Positions 17,554 through 26,703 of a DNA stretch of 64,000 nt are shown piece by piece. The DNA lies in NCBI GenBank assembly GCA_947494205.1, contig CANLUH010000003.1, positions 62,001 to 126,000 on the forward strand. Direction: 5' to 3'. The notes under the pieces are model-generated. The model ran no database searches. It saw only the letters and a program-made list of their open reading frames with translations, and had not been told where the DNA came from. The position numbers were made by a program, and so were the translations under genes. Within the stretch, counting starts at the first letter, position 1, and every line of letters starts with the position of its first letter. The stretch comes from an uncultured Flavobacteriaceae bacterium (GTDB lineage: Bacteria; Bacteroidota; Bacteroidia; Flavobacteriales; Flavobacteriaceae).

Positions 17554-18492
17554 TTAGTTTAATTGCTTTACTAATAACCAAGCATCACGATTGCTAGAGT
17601 TTCTAACAGATTGTAAAGCATTTAAAGCTTCAAGTCTATCGGAGTGGCTAGAATAAGCAACTTGATGTAAGCCGTACTTATTTACACCAATTTTTCTTGC
17701 TTTATAGCCTTGCTCTATTAATTGAGTAACTTTTTTATCGCAATTGTCTTCAACTCTAAAAGCACCAGCAACAATATGGTAGTTTCCAGACTGCTTATTT
17801 ACATTTAAAGTAGCGGCTGGTAAAGGATTACTAATTACAAAAGTGGCCTCTTGAATTTTAGTGTTTAATTGCTCGGTTGCTTCTTCTTGAGCTAATTCGT
17901 TATGCGTTTCAATACTATTGATGTAATAATTAGAAACGCCTAAACCACCTAATGTTAATGCGATTACAGCAACGGCTGCATATTTAAAATAAGGTCTAGA
18001 TTTACGTTTTTCTGGAGTAATTAGTAATGGAATATCTTCTTCAATAGTTTCAACCTCAGTTTTATAGACCTCACGAGTTACTTTAGGCGAAACAAACTGG
18101 GATAAACCAAAAGAATCCGTTAAATAATTTAAATGAAGAGAAGGATTAAATTGAATTTTTCCTTCATCGTTAAGGTGTAATTCTCCAATGTTTTCAAATT
18201 TTAGAGTTTCACCTTCATTTAGATAGGTCTTTAAAGATTTTACTTGTTTTGCAATTTTTTTAGAAGCACTTTCAAAAGGAATTTTTTCTGCATCTGCAAT
18301 ATAACGTATTAGCAGCCCATCATTAGATTGTATTTGCTCGTTAAAAGATAAACGCTTTTTTGGTGGATAAAAAGCATTTGTAGATTCATGTACAGTTGCC
18401 GATACATGTTGTGATAAAAAGGCACCAAAACCTGGTATTGTAACACACTCGTAACGGTATAATAAATCGCTTATGTAAGTCTCTAATTGCAT
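17554..18492 (-). CDS. HU/CCDC81-like and SPOR-domain membrane protein
   Basis: This 312-residue protein has two N-terminal HU-like domains of the bacterial CCDC81 type (about residues 1-60, with VTIPGFGAFL, and 65-130, with ENIGELHLNDEGKIQFNP), a single membrane helix (about 170-190) and a C-terminal SPOR domain (about 235-312, GNYHIVAGAFRVEDNCDKKV...). SPOR domains bind denuded peptidoglycan at division sites. The topology puts the HU-like part in the cytoplasm and SPOR in the periplasm, so it could tie an internal factor, perhaps DNA, to the septum. Family membership is firm; the function is inferred. Confidence 0.87.
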   Translation of the reverse strand: MQLETYISDLLYRYECVTIPGFGAFLSQHVSATVHESTNAFYPPKKRLSFNEQIQSNDGLLIRYIADAEKIPFESASKKIAKQVKSLKTYLNEGETLKFENIGELHLNDEGKIQFNPSLHLNYLTDSFGLSQFVSPKVTREVYKTEVETIEEDIPLLITPEKRKSRPYFKYAAVAVIALTLGGLGVSNYYINSIETHNELAQEEATEQLNTKIQEATFVISNPLPAATLNVNKQSGNYHIVAGAFRVEDNCDKKVTQLIEQGYKARKIGVNKYGLHQVAYSSHSDRLEALNALQSVRNSSNRDAWLLVKQLN

Positions 18493-18831
18493 AAAACAAA
18501 TTTAAAAATTTATTAAAGCAGAATGCTATGAGTAATACATTAGTTATTAACAGCGATAAAAAAGACAGGCTTTTTAGCTCTATATCAGATTACTAAAACA
18601 CCATTTTTTTAATTCAAAATTAAATTGAGAAAGTAGTTATGTGTTACAGTCTGTGAAAATACAGTGAAAGAATTTACTCTAGTTTTATAACGGGTTTTGA
18701 TTTTAATAGATTGTATTTCAGTTATTTAACTCGTTTTTTTTATGGTTTTTTTTATAAATTACAGTATACATTATTTTATTTGATCATCTATTAAAGGTAA
18801 TTTTGAAGCAAAGTAAACAAGAATAGATATA
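18493..18831. promoter_or_regulatory. Divergent intergenic region with response-regulator promoter
   Basis: This 339-base AT-rich gap has no supported gene. It contains a perfect -7 box TAATTTTG at 18798-18805, 27 bases before the response regulator start. Its spacing from the nearest TTG (18780-18782) is a little short. No RNA or repeat is evident in the rest. Confidence 0.55.
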
Positions 18832-19518
18832 ATGCAAGAGTATAAAAAATATACCATTTTAATAATAGAAGATCATCCTTTAATCTCTGAGGCATACAAG
18901 CAAGCTTTTAAAACTATTGAAAATAATGATGATACATTATTTTTTGAAATTATAGAAACAAAAAATTGTGAAACAGCATACACAGCAATTAATACTCACA
19001 AGACTAATAACAAAAAAGTAGATATTGTTTTTTTAGATATCATGCTAGCACAGTCTAAAGATGCAAAAATAGTATCGGGCGAAGATTTAGGTGTTATTAT
19101 TAGGGAAGCAATGCCAGAAACAAAAATTATAGTCTCCACATTTTTAAATAATAATTATAGAATACACAATATTATAAAAAATATTAATCCAGAAGGATTT
19201 CTTATAAAAAATGATGTAAACTCAAAAAGTTTAGTAGATGCTATTAATAGAATTATGAGTAACCCACCATACTACAGTAAAACTGTAGTAGAAATACTAA
19301 GAAAAAATGTGTCGTCAAAAATCATGTTAGACGATATAGATAGAAGAATTTTGTATGAACTATCTATTGGTTCTAAAATGAAAGAATTGCCAGATGTTAT
19401 TCCATTATCTAAAGCGGGAATCGAAAAACGTAAACGCTTATTATATTCTGTTTTTAATATAAAGGAAAATAGTGATCGCCAATTAATTATTAAAGCTAAG
19501 AGTAGCGGTTTTATTTAG
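18832..19518 (+). CDS. Orphan LuxR-type response regulator
   Basis: This 228-residue protein has a receiver domain (residues 7-140) with the acidic pair in IIEDHPLI, phospho-acceptor Asp69 in VDIVFLDIML, and the conserved Lys in EGFLIKND. The C-terminal part (about 160-228) looks like a compact helix-turn-helix of the LuxR/NarL type (YELSIGSKMKELPDVIPLSKAGIEKRKRLLYSVFNI), though diverged. No histidine kinase is adjacent, so its partner is elsewhere. A long first loop with an acidic stretch (residues 30-60) is unusual but in frame. Confidence 0.85.
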   Translation: MQEYKKYTILIIEDHPLISEAYKQAFKTIENNDDTLFFEIIETKNCETAYTAINTHKTNNKKVDIVFLDIMLAQSKDAKIVSGEDLGVIIREAMPETKIIVSTFLNNNYRIHNIIKNINPEGFLIKNDVNSKSLVDAINRIMSNPPYYSKTVVEILRKNVSSKIMLDDIDRRILYELSIGSKMKELPDVIPLSKAGIEKRKRLLYSVFNIKENSDRQLIIKAKSSGFI

Positions 19519-19583
19519 TGATTTTTCTTACTTTCTATAAAGTAAAAGCCTTAAATTAGTTATTTTATTAATTATAAATGTGA

Positions 19584-20687
19584 ATGACTGAGAACGACTT
19601 ACTTTTTATTTTAGCATTACAAAACGTGTCTGGAGTAGGAGATACAACAGCAAAAAAACTAATAAACCATTGTGGCTCGGCAGAAGCGGTGTTTAAAGAA
19701 AAAAAAGATAATTTACTTAAAATCGATGGTATAGGTCATGTAACTATTAGCGATTTATTTAGTAAAGGCCATATTGAAGCAGCACAAAGTGAATTGCAGT
19801 TTATAAAATCTGAAAATATAAAATGTCATTACTTCACATCCGAAACCTATCCTGAAAGATTAAAGCACTGTATAGATAGTCCTATTCTATTATTTGAAGC
19901 AGGAAATATTAATCTCAATAAAAAACATATAATAAGTATAGTAGGGACTCGTAAAATTACAACGAGTGGCATAGCTTTTTGCGAAAAACTAGTTGAAGAA
20001 TTAGCAATTTTTAATCCAGTAATTGTTTCTGGTTTCGCTTATGGTACAGATATAACAGCGCACAAGGCTGCCATTAAAAACAATTTACAGACCATTGGTT
20101 GTTTAGCTCATGGCTTTAACCAAATCTATCCGAAAGTGCATAAAAAATATATGGCCGAAGTAGAAAACAATGGTGGTTTTTTTACAGATTTTTGGAGTAC
20201 AGATGCCTTTGATCGTAATAATTTTTTAAAACGAAATCGTATTATAGCTGGTATTAGCGAAGCAACCATAGTTATAGAATCTGCCGAAAAAGGAGGCAGC
20301 TTAGTTACAGCGGATATTGCTAATTCTTATAATAGAGATGTATTTGCAGTGCCGGGTCGTACCACAGATTCTCAAAGTATAGGATGCAACAATTTAATAA
20401 AACGGCAACAAGCGCATTTACTCTCTACACCTTTAGATGTACCATACCTATTAAACTGGCAGTTAGAAGATTTAAAACAACCAGCAGTACAAAAGCAACT
20501 ATTTGTAGAGTTAGATGATAATGAAAAGGTAGTGTATAATTACTTAAAAGATAACGACAAACAGCTATTAGATAGTATAGCATTAAGCTGTAATATGCCA
20601 ACGTATAAATTGGCAGGACTACTATTAAACATGGAATTAAAAGGTGTTGTTAGACCTTTACCAGGTAAGTTGTTTGAGGTTGTTTAA
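19584..20687 (+). CDS. dprA: DNA processing protein DprA
   Basis: Protects incoming single-stranded DNA and loads RecA during natural transformation. The 367-residue protein has an N-terminal helix-hairpin-helix region (VSGVGDTTAKKLI), the Rossmann-like DprA core with IVGTRKITTSG, VSGFAYGTDITAH, ESAEKGGSLVTADIA and VPGRTTDSQSIGCNNLI, and a C-terminal winged-helix DML1-like domain ending in LEVV-type residues. It begins 65 bases after the response regulator and has its own terminator. Presence of dprA and recA does not alone prove competence. Confidence 0.95.
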   Translation: MTENDLLFILALQNVSGVGDTTAKKLINHCGSAEAVFKEKKDNLLKIDGIGHVTISDLFSKGHIEAAQSELQFIKSENIKCHYFTSETYPERLKHCIDSPILLFEAGNINLNKKHIISIVGTRKITTSGIAFCEKLVEELAIFNPVIVSGFAYGTDITAHKAAIKNNLQTIGCLAHGFNQIYPKVHKKYMAEVENNGGFFTDFWSTDAFDRNNFLKRNRIIAGISEATIVIESAEKGGSLVTADIANSYNRDVFAVPGRTTDSQSIGCNNLIKRQQAHLLSTPLDVPYLLNWQLEDLKQPAVQKQLFVELDDNEKVVYNYLKDNDKQLLDSIALSCNMPTYKLAGLLLNMELKGVVRPLPGKLFEVV

Positions 20688-20689
20688 TA

Positions 20690-20722
20690 AAAAAAGCCCT
20701 ACTGTTATATAGGACTTTTTTG
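20690..20722. terminator. Bidirectional terminator between dprA and trpS
   Basis: The imperfect stem AAAAGCCCTA/TAGGACTTTT is flanked by an A-run on one side and a T-run on the other, so it can serve both converging genes. Confidence 0.8.
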
Positions 20723-20736
20723 TGTCAATAATTCTT

Positions 20737-21705
20737 TTAGTAACCAACCTTCGCTCGTACACGTTTTAAAACAGCATTAGCAACTACCGCAGCTTTTTCA
20801 GCTCCTTTAGCTAAAGCTTCATCAATAGCATCTAAGTTGTTCATATAATAATCATATCGTTCACGTTGCGTTTCAAAAGTTTTTAAAACAAGTTCAAATA
20901 AGGCTTGTTTGGCGTGTCCATAACCATAGTTTCCATTTTCATAATTAGCCTTCATGGTATCTATTTCAGTATTTGAAGCTAATAGCTTATAAATAGCAAA
21001 ACAGTTACACGTTTTCCAATCTTTAGGGTCTTCCAATGGTGTACTATCTGTTTCAATACTCATTATTTGTTTGCGTAACTTCTTTTCTGGTAAAAAGATA
21101 TTAATAATGTTACCCTTACTTTTACTCATCTTTGCGCCATCGGTTCCTGGAATAAGCATAGTCTCTTCTTGTATTTCTGCTTCTGGTAAAACAAATGTTT
21201 CGCCTAACTTGGCATGAAAACGAGTAGCGACATCTCGAGTCATTTCAATATGTTGTTTTTGGTCTTTTCCTACAGGGATAATTTCGGCATCATACAATAA
21301 GATATCTGCAGCCATTAACATAGGGTATGTAAATAAACCACCATTAACATCGTCTAATCTATCTGCTTTGTCTTTAAAACTATGCGCTAATTCTAAACGC
21401 TTAAAAGGAAAGAAACAATTTAAATACCAAGATAATTCGGTTACTTGTGGTACGTCGCTTTGTCTATAAAACACAGTTTTGTCTATATCTAAGCCAAAAG
21501 CTAGCCAAGTAGCCGCAGTAGAGTAAGTATTTTGTCTTAAAAGCTCTCCATCTTTTATTTGTGTTAAAGAATGCATGTCTGCTATAAATAAATAAGAATC
21601 ATTTGCCTTATTTTTAGACATTTCTATAGCTGGCATTAATGCGCCTAATATATTACCTAAGTGTGGTGTTCCTGTACTTTGTATTCCTGTTAGTATTCTT
21701 GCCAT
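20737..21705 (-). CDS. trpS: Tryptophanyl-tRNA synthetase
   Basis: Charges tRNA-Trp. The 322-residue class I synthetase has the HIGH-type motif in TGTPHLGNILGA and the KMSKS motif in GAKMSKSKGN, with DSTPLEDPKDWKTCNCFAIYKL typical of bacterial TrpRS. The start is placed at the ATG giving MARILTG; an upstream in-frame ATG four codons earlier would read back into a dispersed palindrome. The leader has a -7 box and a long palindrome. Confidence 0.96.
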   Translation of the reverse strand: MARILTGIQSTGTPHLGNILGALMPAIEMSKNKANDSYLFIADMHSLTQIKDGELLRQNTYSTAATWLAFGLDIDKTVFYRQSDVPQVTELSWYLNCFFPFKRLELAHSFKDKADRLDDVNGGLFTYPMLMAADILLYDAEIIPVGKDQKQHIEMTRDVATRFHAKLGETFVLPEAEIQEETMLIPGTDGAKMSKSKGNIINIFLPEKKLRKQIMSIETDSTPLEDPKDWKTCNCFAIYKLLASNTEIDTMKANYENGNYGYGHAKQALFELVLKTFETQRERYDYYMNNLDAIDEALAKGAEKAAVVANAVLKRVRAKVGY

Positions 21706-21710
21706 AATTT

Positions 21711-21730
21711 TTCCCACGTAGGCGGGAATC
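21711..21730. repeat. Dispersed TTCCC/GGGAA palindrome in the trpS leader
   Basis: TTCCCACG and GGCGGGAA form an imperfect hairpin just before the trpS start. It is one of three ATTCCCG/CGGGAAT-type elements in the window (also 12169-12182 and 60395-60414), consistent with a dispersed intergenic repeat family. Confidence 0.6.
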
Positions 21731-21739
21731 TTTTTAAAT

Positions 21740-21801
21740 ATACAAAGTGAACACTTTGTACACTATTTCTATTAAATTTCTATTCTTGAAAAACAAAGGT
21801 A
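21740..21801 (-). promoter_or_regulatory. trpS promoter with downstream palindrome
   Basis: The -7 box TACCTTTG on the minus strand (21794-21801) is perfect. Between it and the gene lies a perfect 20-base palindrome at 21740-21759 with arms TACAAAGTG/CACTTTGTA, inside the expected 5' leader. It could be an operator or an mRNA hairpin. Confidence 0.6.
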
Positions 21802-21846
21802 ATTTTTTTATATAAAAGGAAAACGAATTACTTCAAATCAATTGTT

Positions 21847-21854
21847 TATTTTTG
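21847..21854 (+). promoter_or_regulatory. -7 box of the plsC-type gene
   Basis: A perfect TATTTTTG lies 7 bases before the ATG at 21861, which would give a nearly leaderless mRNA. No correctly spaced TTG is obvious. Confidence 0.4.
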
Positions 21855-21860
21855 ACACTT

Positions 21861-22607
21861 ATGATTGTATTTAAATACATTTTTTGGCTACTCTACCGCA
21901 TCTGGTTTTATATTGTTGTTGCAATACCAATAATAGTTTTATTTCCATTGCTTGTTATTTCTATACTTAAAGAATCTTGGTATCCTTATTTTTTTAAGTT
22001 GGCACGTATATGGGCACGTCTTATTTTAATAGGGATGGGTTTTAAAACTAAAATAGAAAGAGATCAAACCACAGATATTAATAAGAGTTATATGTTTACA
22101 GCTAACCATACCTCTATGACAGATATTATGTTAATGTTGGTAGCTGTTAAGAACCCTTTTGTATTTGTAGGCAAAGCAGAATTAGCAAAGATTCCATTAT
22201 TGGGGTTTTTCTATAAGCGAACGTCTATATTGGTAGATAGAAGTAGTGCAAAAAGCAGACAAGCTGTTTTTTTAAGGGCTCAAAAACGATTAAAACAAGG
22301 ATTAAGCATCTGTATTTTTCCAGAAGGGATGGTACCAGAAGAAGATGTAGATTTGGCAGAATTTAAAGATGGTGCTTTTCGTTTAGCCATAAATCATCAA
22401 ATACCAATAGTGCCGTTAACTTTTGCGGATAATAAAAAACGATTTTCATATACTTTTTTTAGTGGTAGTCCTGGTAAAATGCGTGTAAAAATGCATCGTT
22501 TTATAGATACTAAAGGATTAACTACAGAAGACACAAAGGCATTAAACAAGCAGACGAGAACAGTTATTTTAAATCAGCTTAATACTTACGGAATATTAAA
22601 AAAGTAG
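21861..22607 (+). CDS. plsC: 1-acyl-sn-glycerol-3-phosphate acyltransferase
   Basis: Transfers an acyl chain to lysophosphatidic acid in phospholipid synthesis at the inner membrane. The protein (248 residues from ATG 21861; a TTG three codons upstream is less likely) has one or two N-terminal membrane helices (about residues 1-38), the catalytic NHTSMTD motif (NHxxxxD), the substrate-binding stretch LVDRSSAKS, and FPEGMVPEE corresponding to the EGT block. The reading frame and length are typical. PlsC versus a lipid A or ornithine-lipid acyltransferase cannot be fully separated by sequence alone. Confidence 0.88.
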   Translation: MIVFKYIFWLLYRIWFYIVVAIPIIVLFPLLVISILKESWYPYFFKLARIWARLILIGMGFKTKIERDQTTDINKSYMFTANHTSMTDIMLMLVAVKNPFVFVGKAELAKIPLLGFFYKRTSILVDRSSAKSRQAVFLRAQKRLKQGLSICIFPEGMVPEEDVDLAEFKDGAFRLAINHQIPIVPLTFADNKKRFSYTFFSGSPGKMRVKMHRFIDTKGLTTEDTKALNKQTRTVILNQLNTYGILKK

Positions 22608-22608
22608 A

Positions 22609-22641
22609 AAAGCTACTCTTGGCACCGAGCAGCTTTTCAAC
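22609..22641. terminator. Terminator after plsC
   Basis: The stem GAAAAGCTnCTC/GAGnAGCTTTTC closes around a short loop 2 bases after the plsC stop. Near-symmetry suggests it also helps the converging gene. Confidence 0.7.
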
Positions 22642-22696
22642 CTCATTGTTTTCTCGTTATCTACGAGAAGATTTAAGTTTTAACCAACTAAAAAAC

Positions 22697-24442
22697 TTAA
22701 AATTTGTAACTAAACCCTGTATAGACACCAATTATGTATGGTTTAAAATCTCCAGAGGTTTCACTAAAAGCATTTATTTGGTATTTAAATGTTGGTTCTA
22801 AATTAAATTTAAAGGTATCACTAAACTTGTAGTCTATACCAATACCAAAATTTGTACTAAAACTTATATTGTTAATATTATTGGCTTTACCAATAAGTGT
22901 TTTTCTATTGTCTACTTCTGTAACAACTTCATTGTCGTTTAAAATAAAAGTACTAACACCTCCTATTACATTAACACCAAAACGTTTATTAACTAATGCG
23001 TATTCTAATTCTAAAGGAACCTCTATATAGTCTATACGTTGGCTTAATGCAGCATTAAGTTTATCGCTAGCAAAATCATTTATTTGTTGTATTCCAAGGT
23101 TATCTGTACTTAAAACAGATAGCGTTTGCCCATCTCTATTTGGAATAAAATCAATATTTCTTAAAGGGTTTGATCCAGGAGTATTGGTTACATTTTCGTA
23201 AACAATAACATTAGCAGTATCATAACTTAAGTTAAGTTTACTAATACCTGAACGTACTTTTAATCTGTTGTTAAATGCATAACCAACTTGTACACCATAA
23301 CTGGTATTTAACTCTCCGTTTTTTGGATTGTCTATAAATTGATCATGAATGTGAGAACCCTTGCCAAGAGTATTGTAGTAAACAGGAGCAACGTTAGCGT
23401 TAACGCTCCACCTTTCTACATCTTTTTCTTTTTCAATAATGTTTTGATTCTTGGCAATGGCCTCTTCTATAGCATTAGATTTTACAAAATCTAAGTCTAC
23501 GGTGATGTTCTCTTTTTCTTTTTCATTAAGAGAGTTAACAGATGCTATAGCAGTGGCATCCGTTGTATTTAATTCGTTTTGAATATTTGTGTTATTATTA
23601 TTAGATGTTATTCCTGTATTATAACTATTAGTATTTACAGAGTTAATAGTATTTGTATTGGAAGCTTTATTGTTAGAGTTATTACTTGTGTTAGAAACAA
23701 CAACTCCTGTATTATTTACTTGTTGTTTAGTATTGCTTAATACTTCAGTTTCTTTATTTTGTGTTTTATTAGTATTGGCTATACCTGCTTCTTTTTGTGT
23801 AGAATTATTTACACGGTTTTTATTATTTAGAAGCGTATTGTTATTATTAGTTGAGTTGTTAGAATTGTTGGCCGATTTTGTATTAGCTATAGCATCATTA
23901 ATATTATTTTCAATCCCTTTCTTAGATTTATATCTGTTAGCGGTACTTGTTGTTTCTGTTGTTGTAGAATTAGAATTATTGTTTAAATCAGTAGTCGCTT
24001 GATTCTTGTTATTTACAACATTTCTGTTTTCTAGAGAAGAATCTACATTATTTTCTGGAGCATCTTTAAGTGTTGTTTCTGTAGTGTTGTTAGAATCTAC
24101 AATAGTTGTATTTGGTGCGTTATTACTATTATTATTTAAATCTTTATTTGTGCTTTCTTCACTAGTAGTATTAGTATTTTCTTTTTCATTGTTAGTACCT
24201 ACAACAGAAGGATTTCCTGTAGTGGTATCGTTATCTATTAAAAAACTTCCAATAGAAATAAATAATAATAAAATAGCAGCAATACTAGCGGCTTTAGCCC
24301 ATAGAGGTATTGCTTTTTTAGGTTCTGGCGTAGGCTGTTCAAGTTTATTCTGAATGTTCTCCCAAACCTTAGCACTTGGTTGGGCTTCAAAATCCTTAAA
24401 CTTTTCTTGAAAAAGCCTATCTATGTGTTTTTTATCACTCAT
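22697..24442 (-). CDS. Asn-rich protein with inner-membrane helix and C-terminal outer-membrane barrel
   Basis: This 581-residue protein has three clear parts. Residues 1-45 form a charged N-terminus with DRLFQEKFKDFEAQPSAKVWENIQ, as in proteins encoded next to ECF sigma factors; residues 46-69 are one membrane helix; residues about 71-340 are extremely rich in Asn, Thr and Ser; and residues 345-581 look like an outer-membrane beta-barrel ending in Phe. The start overlaps the sigma factor stop (TAATG), so the pair is coupled. I infer an anti-sigma-like partner bridging inner and outer membranes; this is not proven by any catalytic motif. Confidence 0.75.
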   Translation of the reverse strand: MSDKKHIDRLFQEKFKDFEAQPSAKVWENIQNKLEQPTPEPKKAIPLWAKAASIAAILLLFISIGSFLIDNDTTTGNPSVVGTNNEKENTNTTSEESTNKDLNNNSNNAPNTTIVDSNNTTETTLKDAPENNVDSSLENRNVVNNKNQATTDLNNNSNSTTTETTSTANRYKSKKGIENNINDAIANTKSANNSNNSTNNNNTLLNNKNRVNNSTQKEAGIANTNKTQNKETEVLSNTKQQVNNTGVVVSNTSNNSNNKASNTNTINSVNTNSYNTGITSNNNNTNIQNELNTTDATAIASVNSLNEKEKENITVDLDFVKSNAIEEAIAKNQNIIEKEKDVERWSVNANVAPVYYNTLGKGSHIHDQFIDNPKNGELNTSYGVQVGYAFNNRLKVRSGISKLNLSYDTANVIVYENVTNTPGSNPLRNIDFIPNRDGQTLSVLSTDNLGIQQINDFASDKLNAALSQRIDYIEVPLELEYALVNKRFGVNVIGGVSTFILNDNEVVTEVDNRKTLIGKANNINNISFSTNFGIGIDYKFSDTFKFNLEPTFKYQINAFSETSGDFKPYIIGVYTGFSYKF

Positions 24443-24990
24443 TATAATGATTGGGACTGTAATCCTGTTTTATATTCTAATATTTTATTTTTTAAAATCT
24501 GTCTAGCTCTGGCTAGATTAGATTTCGAGGTTCCTAAGTTTATTTTTAATAACTCTGCAATATCACTATGCGAGTAACCATCCATAACATATAGGTTAAA
24601 AACTAATCTGTATCTATCTGGTAATCCTTGTATGATTTCTAATAAAAAATCCAAAGATACATCATTATCATCATCTTCAACATCTACAGTTACATCTTCA
24701 ATTGCTTCTTCATTAACTATTTCAAATACGCCTTTGCTTCTATAGCGTTGTAAAGCTGTATTTATAGTTATTCGTTTTAACCAACCTTCAAAAGAACCTT
24801 TATTTTTATATTGTTCCATCTTTTTAAAGATGGTAATAAATGCATCTTGCAAATTATCTTCTGCTTCAGCATAATTTTTTGAATACTTTAAGCAAATAGA
24901 AAACAATTTACCCGAAAAGAGTGTATATAGTTCGCTTTGTGCCTTAGTATCATTTTTTTTACAATTATATATGAGTTGTTCTAAACTCAA
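24442..24990 (-). CDS. ECF-type RNA polymerase sigma factor
   Basis: This 182-residue protein has sigma region 2 (residues about 18-85, YSKNYAEAEDNLQDAFITIFKKMEQYKNKGSFEGWLKRITINTA) and region 4 (about 120-172, GYSHSDIAELLKINLGTSKSNLARARQILK) and no region 3, as in extracytoplasmic-function sigma factors. An acidic linker (EDVTVDVEDDDNDVS) separates them. It is coupled by a one-base overlap to the Asn-rich membrane protein, the likely partner. The lipoprotein at 25022 is 31 bases upstream on the same strand and may share the transcript. Confidence 0.93.
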   Translation of the reverse strand: MSLEQLIYNCKKNDTKAQSELYTLFSGKLFSICLKYSKNYAEAEDNLQDAFITIFKKMEQYKNKGSFEGWLKRITINTALQRYRSKGVFEIVNEEAIEDVTVDVEDDDNDVSLDFLLEIIQGLPDRYRLVFNLYVMDGYSHSDIAELLKINLGTSKSNLARARQILKNKILEYKTGLQSQSL

Positions 24991-25021
24991 TTGATTTCGT
25001 GTTGGTTAGTATTTAATTTGT

Positions 25022-25435
25022 TTAGTTAACGGGTACTTCAACCGTTAAATAAGTGTCTTGGCCTTCGGCGTCTTTTCCTTTCCAAAATTTAAAAATATAA
25101 GAACCAGGTTCTTCAGCTTCAAAATCGAAAGTAGCACCCAGTACCGTATCGTTTAAAACTTCACAGTTTCCGTTACTATTAAAAACAGTACTTACTATCG
25201 CTACGGTTCTTTCATTACCTTGCTTTAAATAATAAATATCATTAAAAGCGTGGCATGTTGTTGGTCTTAAATACGTAACGGCTATCTCATAAGTTTCTCC
25301 TAGTTCAAAGGCTTCCGGTAACGTAACATTTTCTATCGGTAACAATTCTTGAGTATCTACCCCCGTAGACTCGCTACTAAGGCTACAAGAAAAAGTTACC
25401 GCTGCCATAATTAGGCAAATTATTAATTTCTTCAT
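25022..25435 (-). CDS. Small lipoprotein upstream of the sigma factor
   Basis: A 137-residue protein with signal peptide and lipobox Cys17 (VTFSC). The mature part is predicted as a beta-sandwich and holds two Cys in CHAFNDIYYLKQG and SNGNCEVLNDT, which may form a disulphide. I do not recognise the family. Its place just before the ECF sigma gene on the same strand suggests either a surface sensor for that system or a separately regulated lipoprotein. Confidence 0.75.
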   Translation of the reverse strand: MKKLIICLIMAAVTFSCSLSSESTGVDTQELLPIENVTLPEAFELGETYEIAVTYLRPTTCHAFNDIYYLKQGNERTVAIVSTVFNSNGNCEVLNDTVLGATFDFEAEEPGSYIFKFWKGKDAEGQDTYLTVEVPVN

Positions 25436-25509
25436 TGTCTTTTCAATTAAATAAAACGGGTCTATTTATACTTAGATGCAAAAAGAATAAAAAGGTTGCG
25501 TATAAAAAT

Positions 25510-25540
25510 AAAAAAATCCCGAAAATTTCGGGATTTAGTT
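25510..25540 (-). terminator. recA terminator
   Basis: On the minus strand the stem AAATCCCGAAA/TTTCGGGATTT is followed by a T-rich run, just after the recA stop codon. Confidence 0.92.
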
Positions 25541-25541
25541 T

Positions 25542-26546
25542 TTATTGAGCCTCTTTAATGGCTTCTTTTATCTTTTCTTCTAACTCTTCAAATAGTTCTG
25601 GATTGTCCTTTATTATTGCTTTTACAGCATCTCGACCTTGTCCTAATTTTGTGTCTCCATAGCTAAACCATGATCCACTTTTTTTAACAATTTCTTTATC
25701 TACAGCAACATCTAAAATTTCTCCAACCTTACTAACACCTTCTCCATACATAATATCAAATTCTGCTAATTTAAAAGGAGGAGCTACTTTATTTTTAACG
25801 ACTTTAACTCTGGTTTTATTACCCATAACTTCACCATCTGTTCCTTTTATCTGAGTAGATCGTCTAATATCTAAACGAACAGAAGCGTAAAATTTTAAAG
25901 CATTACCACCTGTCGTTGTTTCAGGATTACCAAACATAACCCCAATTTTTTCACGTAACTGGTTAATAAAAATAACAGTACAATTAGTTTTACTAATAGA
26001 AGCTGTTAACTTTCTTAAGGCTTGAGACATTAAACGGGCGTGCAATCCCATTTTAGAATCTCCCATTTCACCTTCAATTTCACTTTTTGGTGTTAGTGCA
26101 GCAACAGAATCGATTACAACAATATCAATTGCACCAGAACGGATTAAATTATCTGCAATTTCTAAAGCTTGTTCTCCATTATCTGGTTGAGAGATAATTA
26201 AATTATCGATATCTACTCCTAATTTTTCAGCATAAAAACGATCAAAAGCATGTTCTGCATCAATAAAGGCAGCAATACCACCTGCTTTTTGCGCTTCTGC
26301 AATAGCGTGTAGTGTTAATGTTGTTTTACCAGAAGATTCCGGACCATATATTTCTATAACCCTTCCTCTAGGATAACCACCAACTCCTAATGCAATATCT
26401 AAACCTAAAGAACCAGTGGGTATAGCTTCTACATCTACAATAGCTGCATCACTCATTTTCATTACTGTTCCTTTTCCGTATGCTTTGTCTAATTTATCTA
26501 AAGTAAGCTTTAGTGCTTTTAATTTTGCTTCTTTTTCACTGCTCAT
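25542..26546 (-). CDS. recA: Recombinase RecA
   Basis: DNA strand-exchange ATPase and SOS co-protease. The start is placed at the ATG for [29 protein letters not shown], giving 334 residues, the usual length; an in-frame ATG 24 codons upstream adds an atypical tail. Walker A is GPESSGKT, followed by [18 protein letters not shown], the QALRKLT block and [20 protein letters not shown] (loop L2). No LexA-type site is evident upstream. Confidence 0.98.
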   Translation of the reverse strand: MSSEKEAKLKALKLTLDKLDKAYGKGTVMKMSDAAIVDVEAIPTGSLGLDIALGVGGYPRGRVIEIYGPESSGKTTLTLHAIAEAQKAGGIAAFIDAEHAFDRFYAEKLGVDIDNLIISQPDNGEQALEIADNLIRSGAIDIVVIDSVAALTPKSEIEGEMGDSKMGLHARLMSQALRKLTASISKTNCTVIFINQLREKIGVMFGNPETTTGGNALKFYASVRLDIRRSTQIKGTDGEVMGNKTRVKVVKNKVAPPFKLAEFDIMYGEGVSKVGEILDVAVDKEIVKKSGSWFSYGDTKLGQGRDAVKAIIKDNPELFEELEEKIKEAIKEAQ

Positions 26547-26703
26547 TATATCTGTATTTATGGTATTATTTGTGCTAAAATACCAATTCTTTTTACGTAT
26601 TACAATTTTATGACGCAACCTTTTTACACTTTCTGCATCTACTATATAAAGCGGGAAAAAATTAGCTGTGAAAAAGAAAAATTTACTCCGTTTTTAAATG
26701 AAT

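Noticed and set aside
23658-24353. Two long Leu/Val-rich plus-strand open frames opposite the Asn-rich protein
   Set aside because: They are antisense reading of the Asn/Thr-rich coding sequence (AAT/AAC/ACT codons give L and V on the other strand) and have no promoter or recognisable protein pattern.
26547-26618. Upstream start of RecA giving 24 extra residues
   Set aside because: RecA normally begins close to the [12 protein letters not shown] sequence; the added part has no family match and no promoter in the right place.
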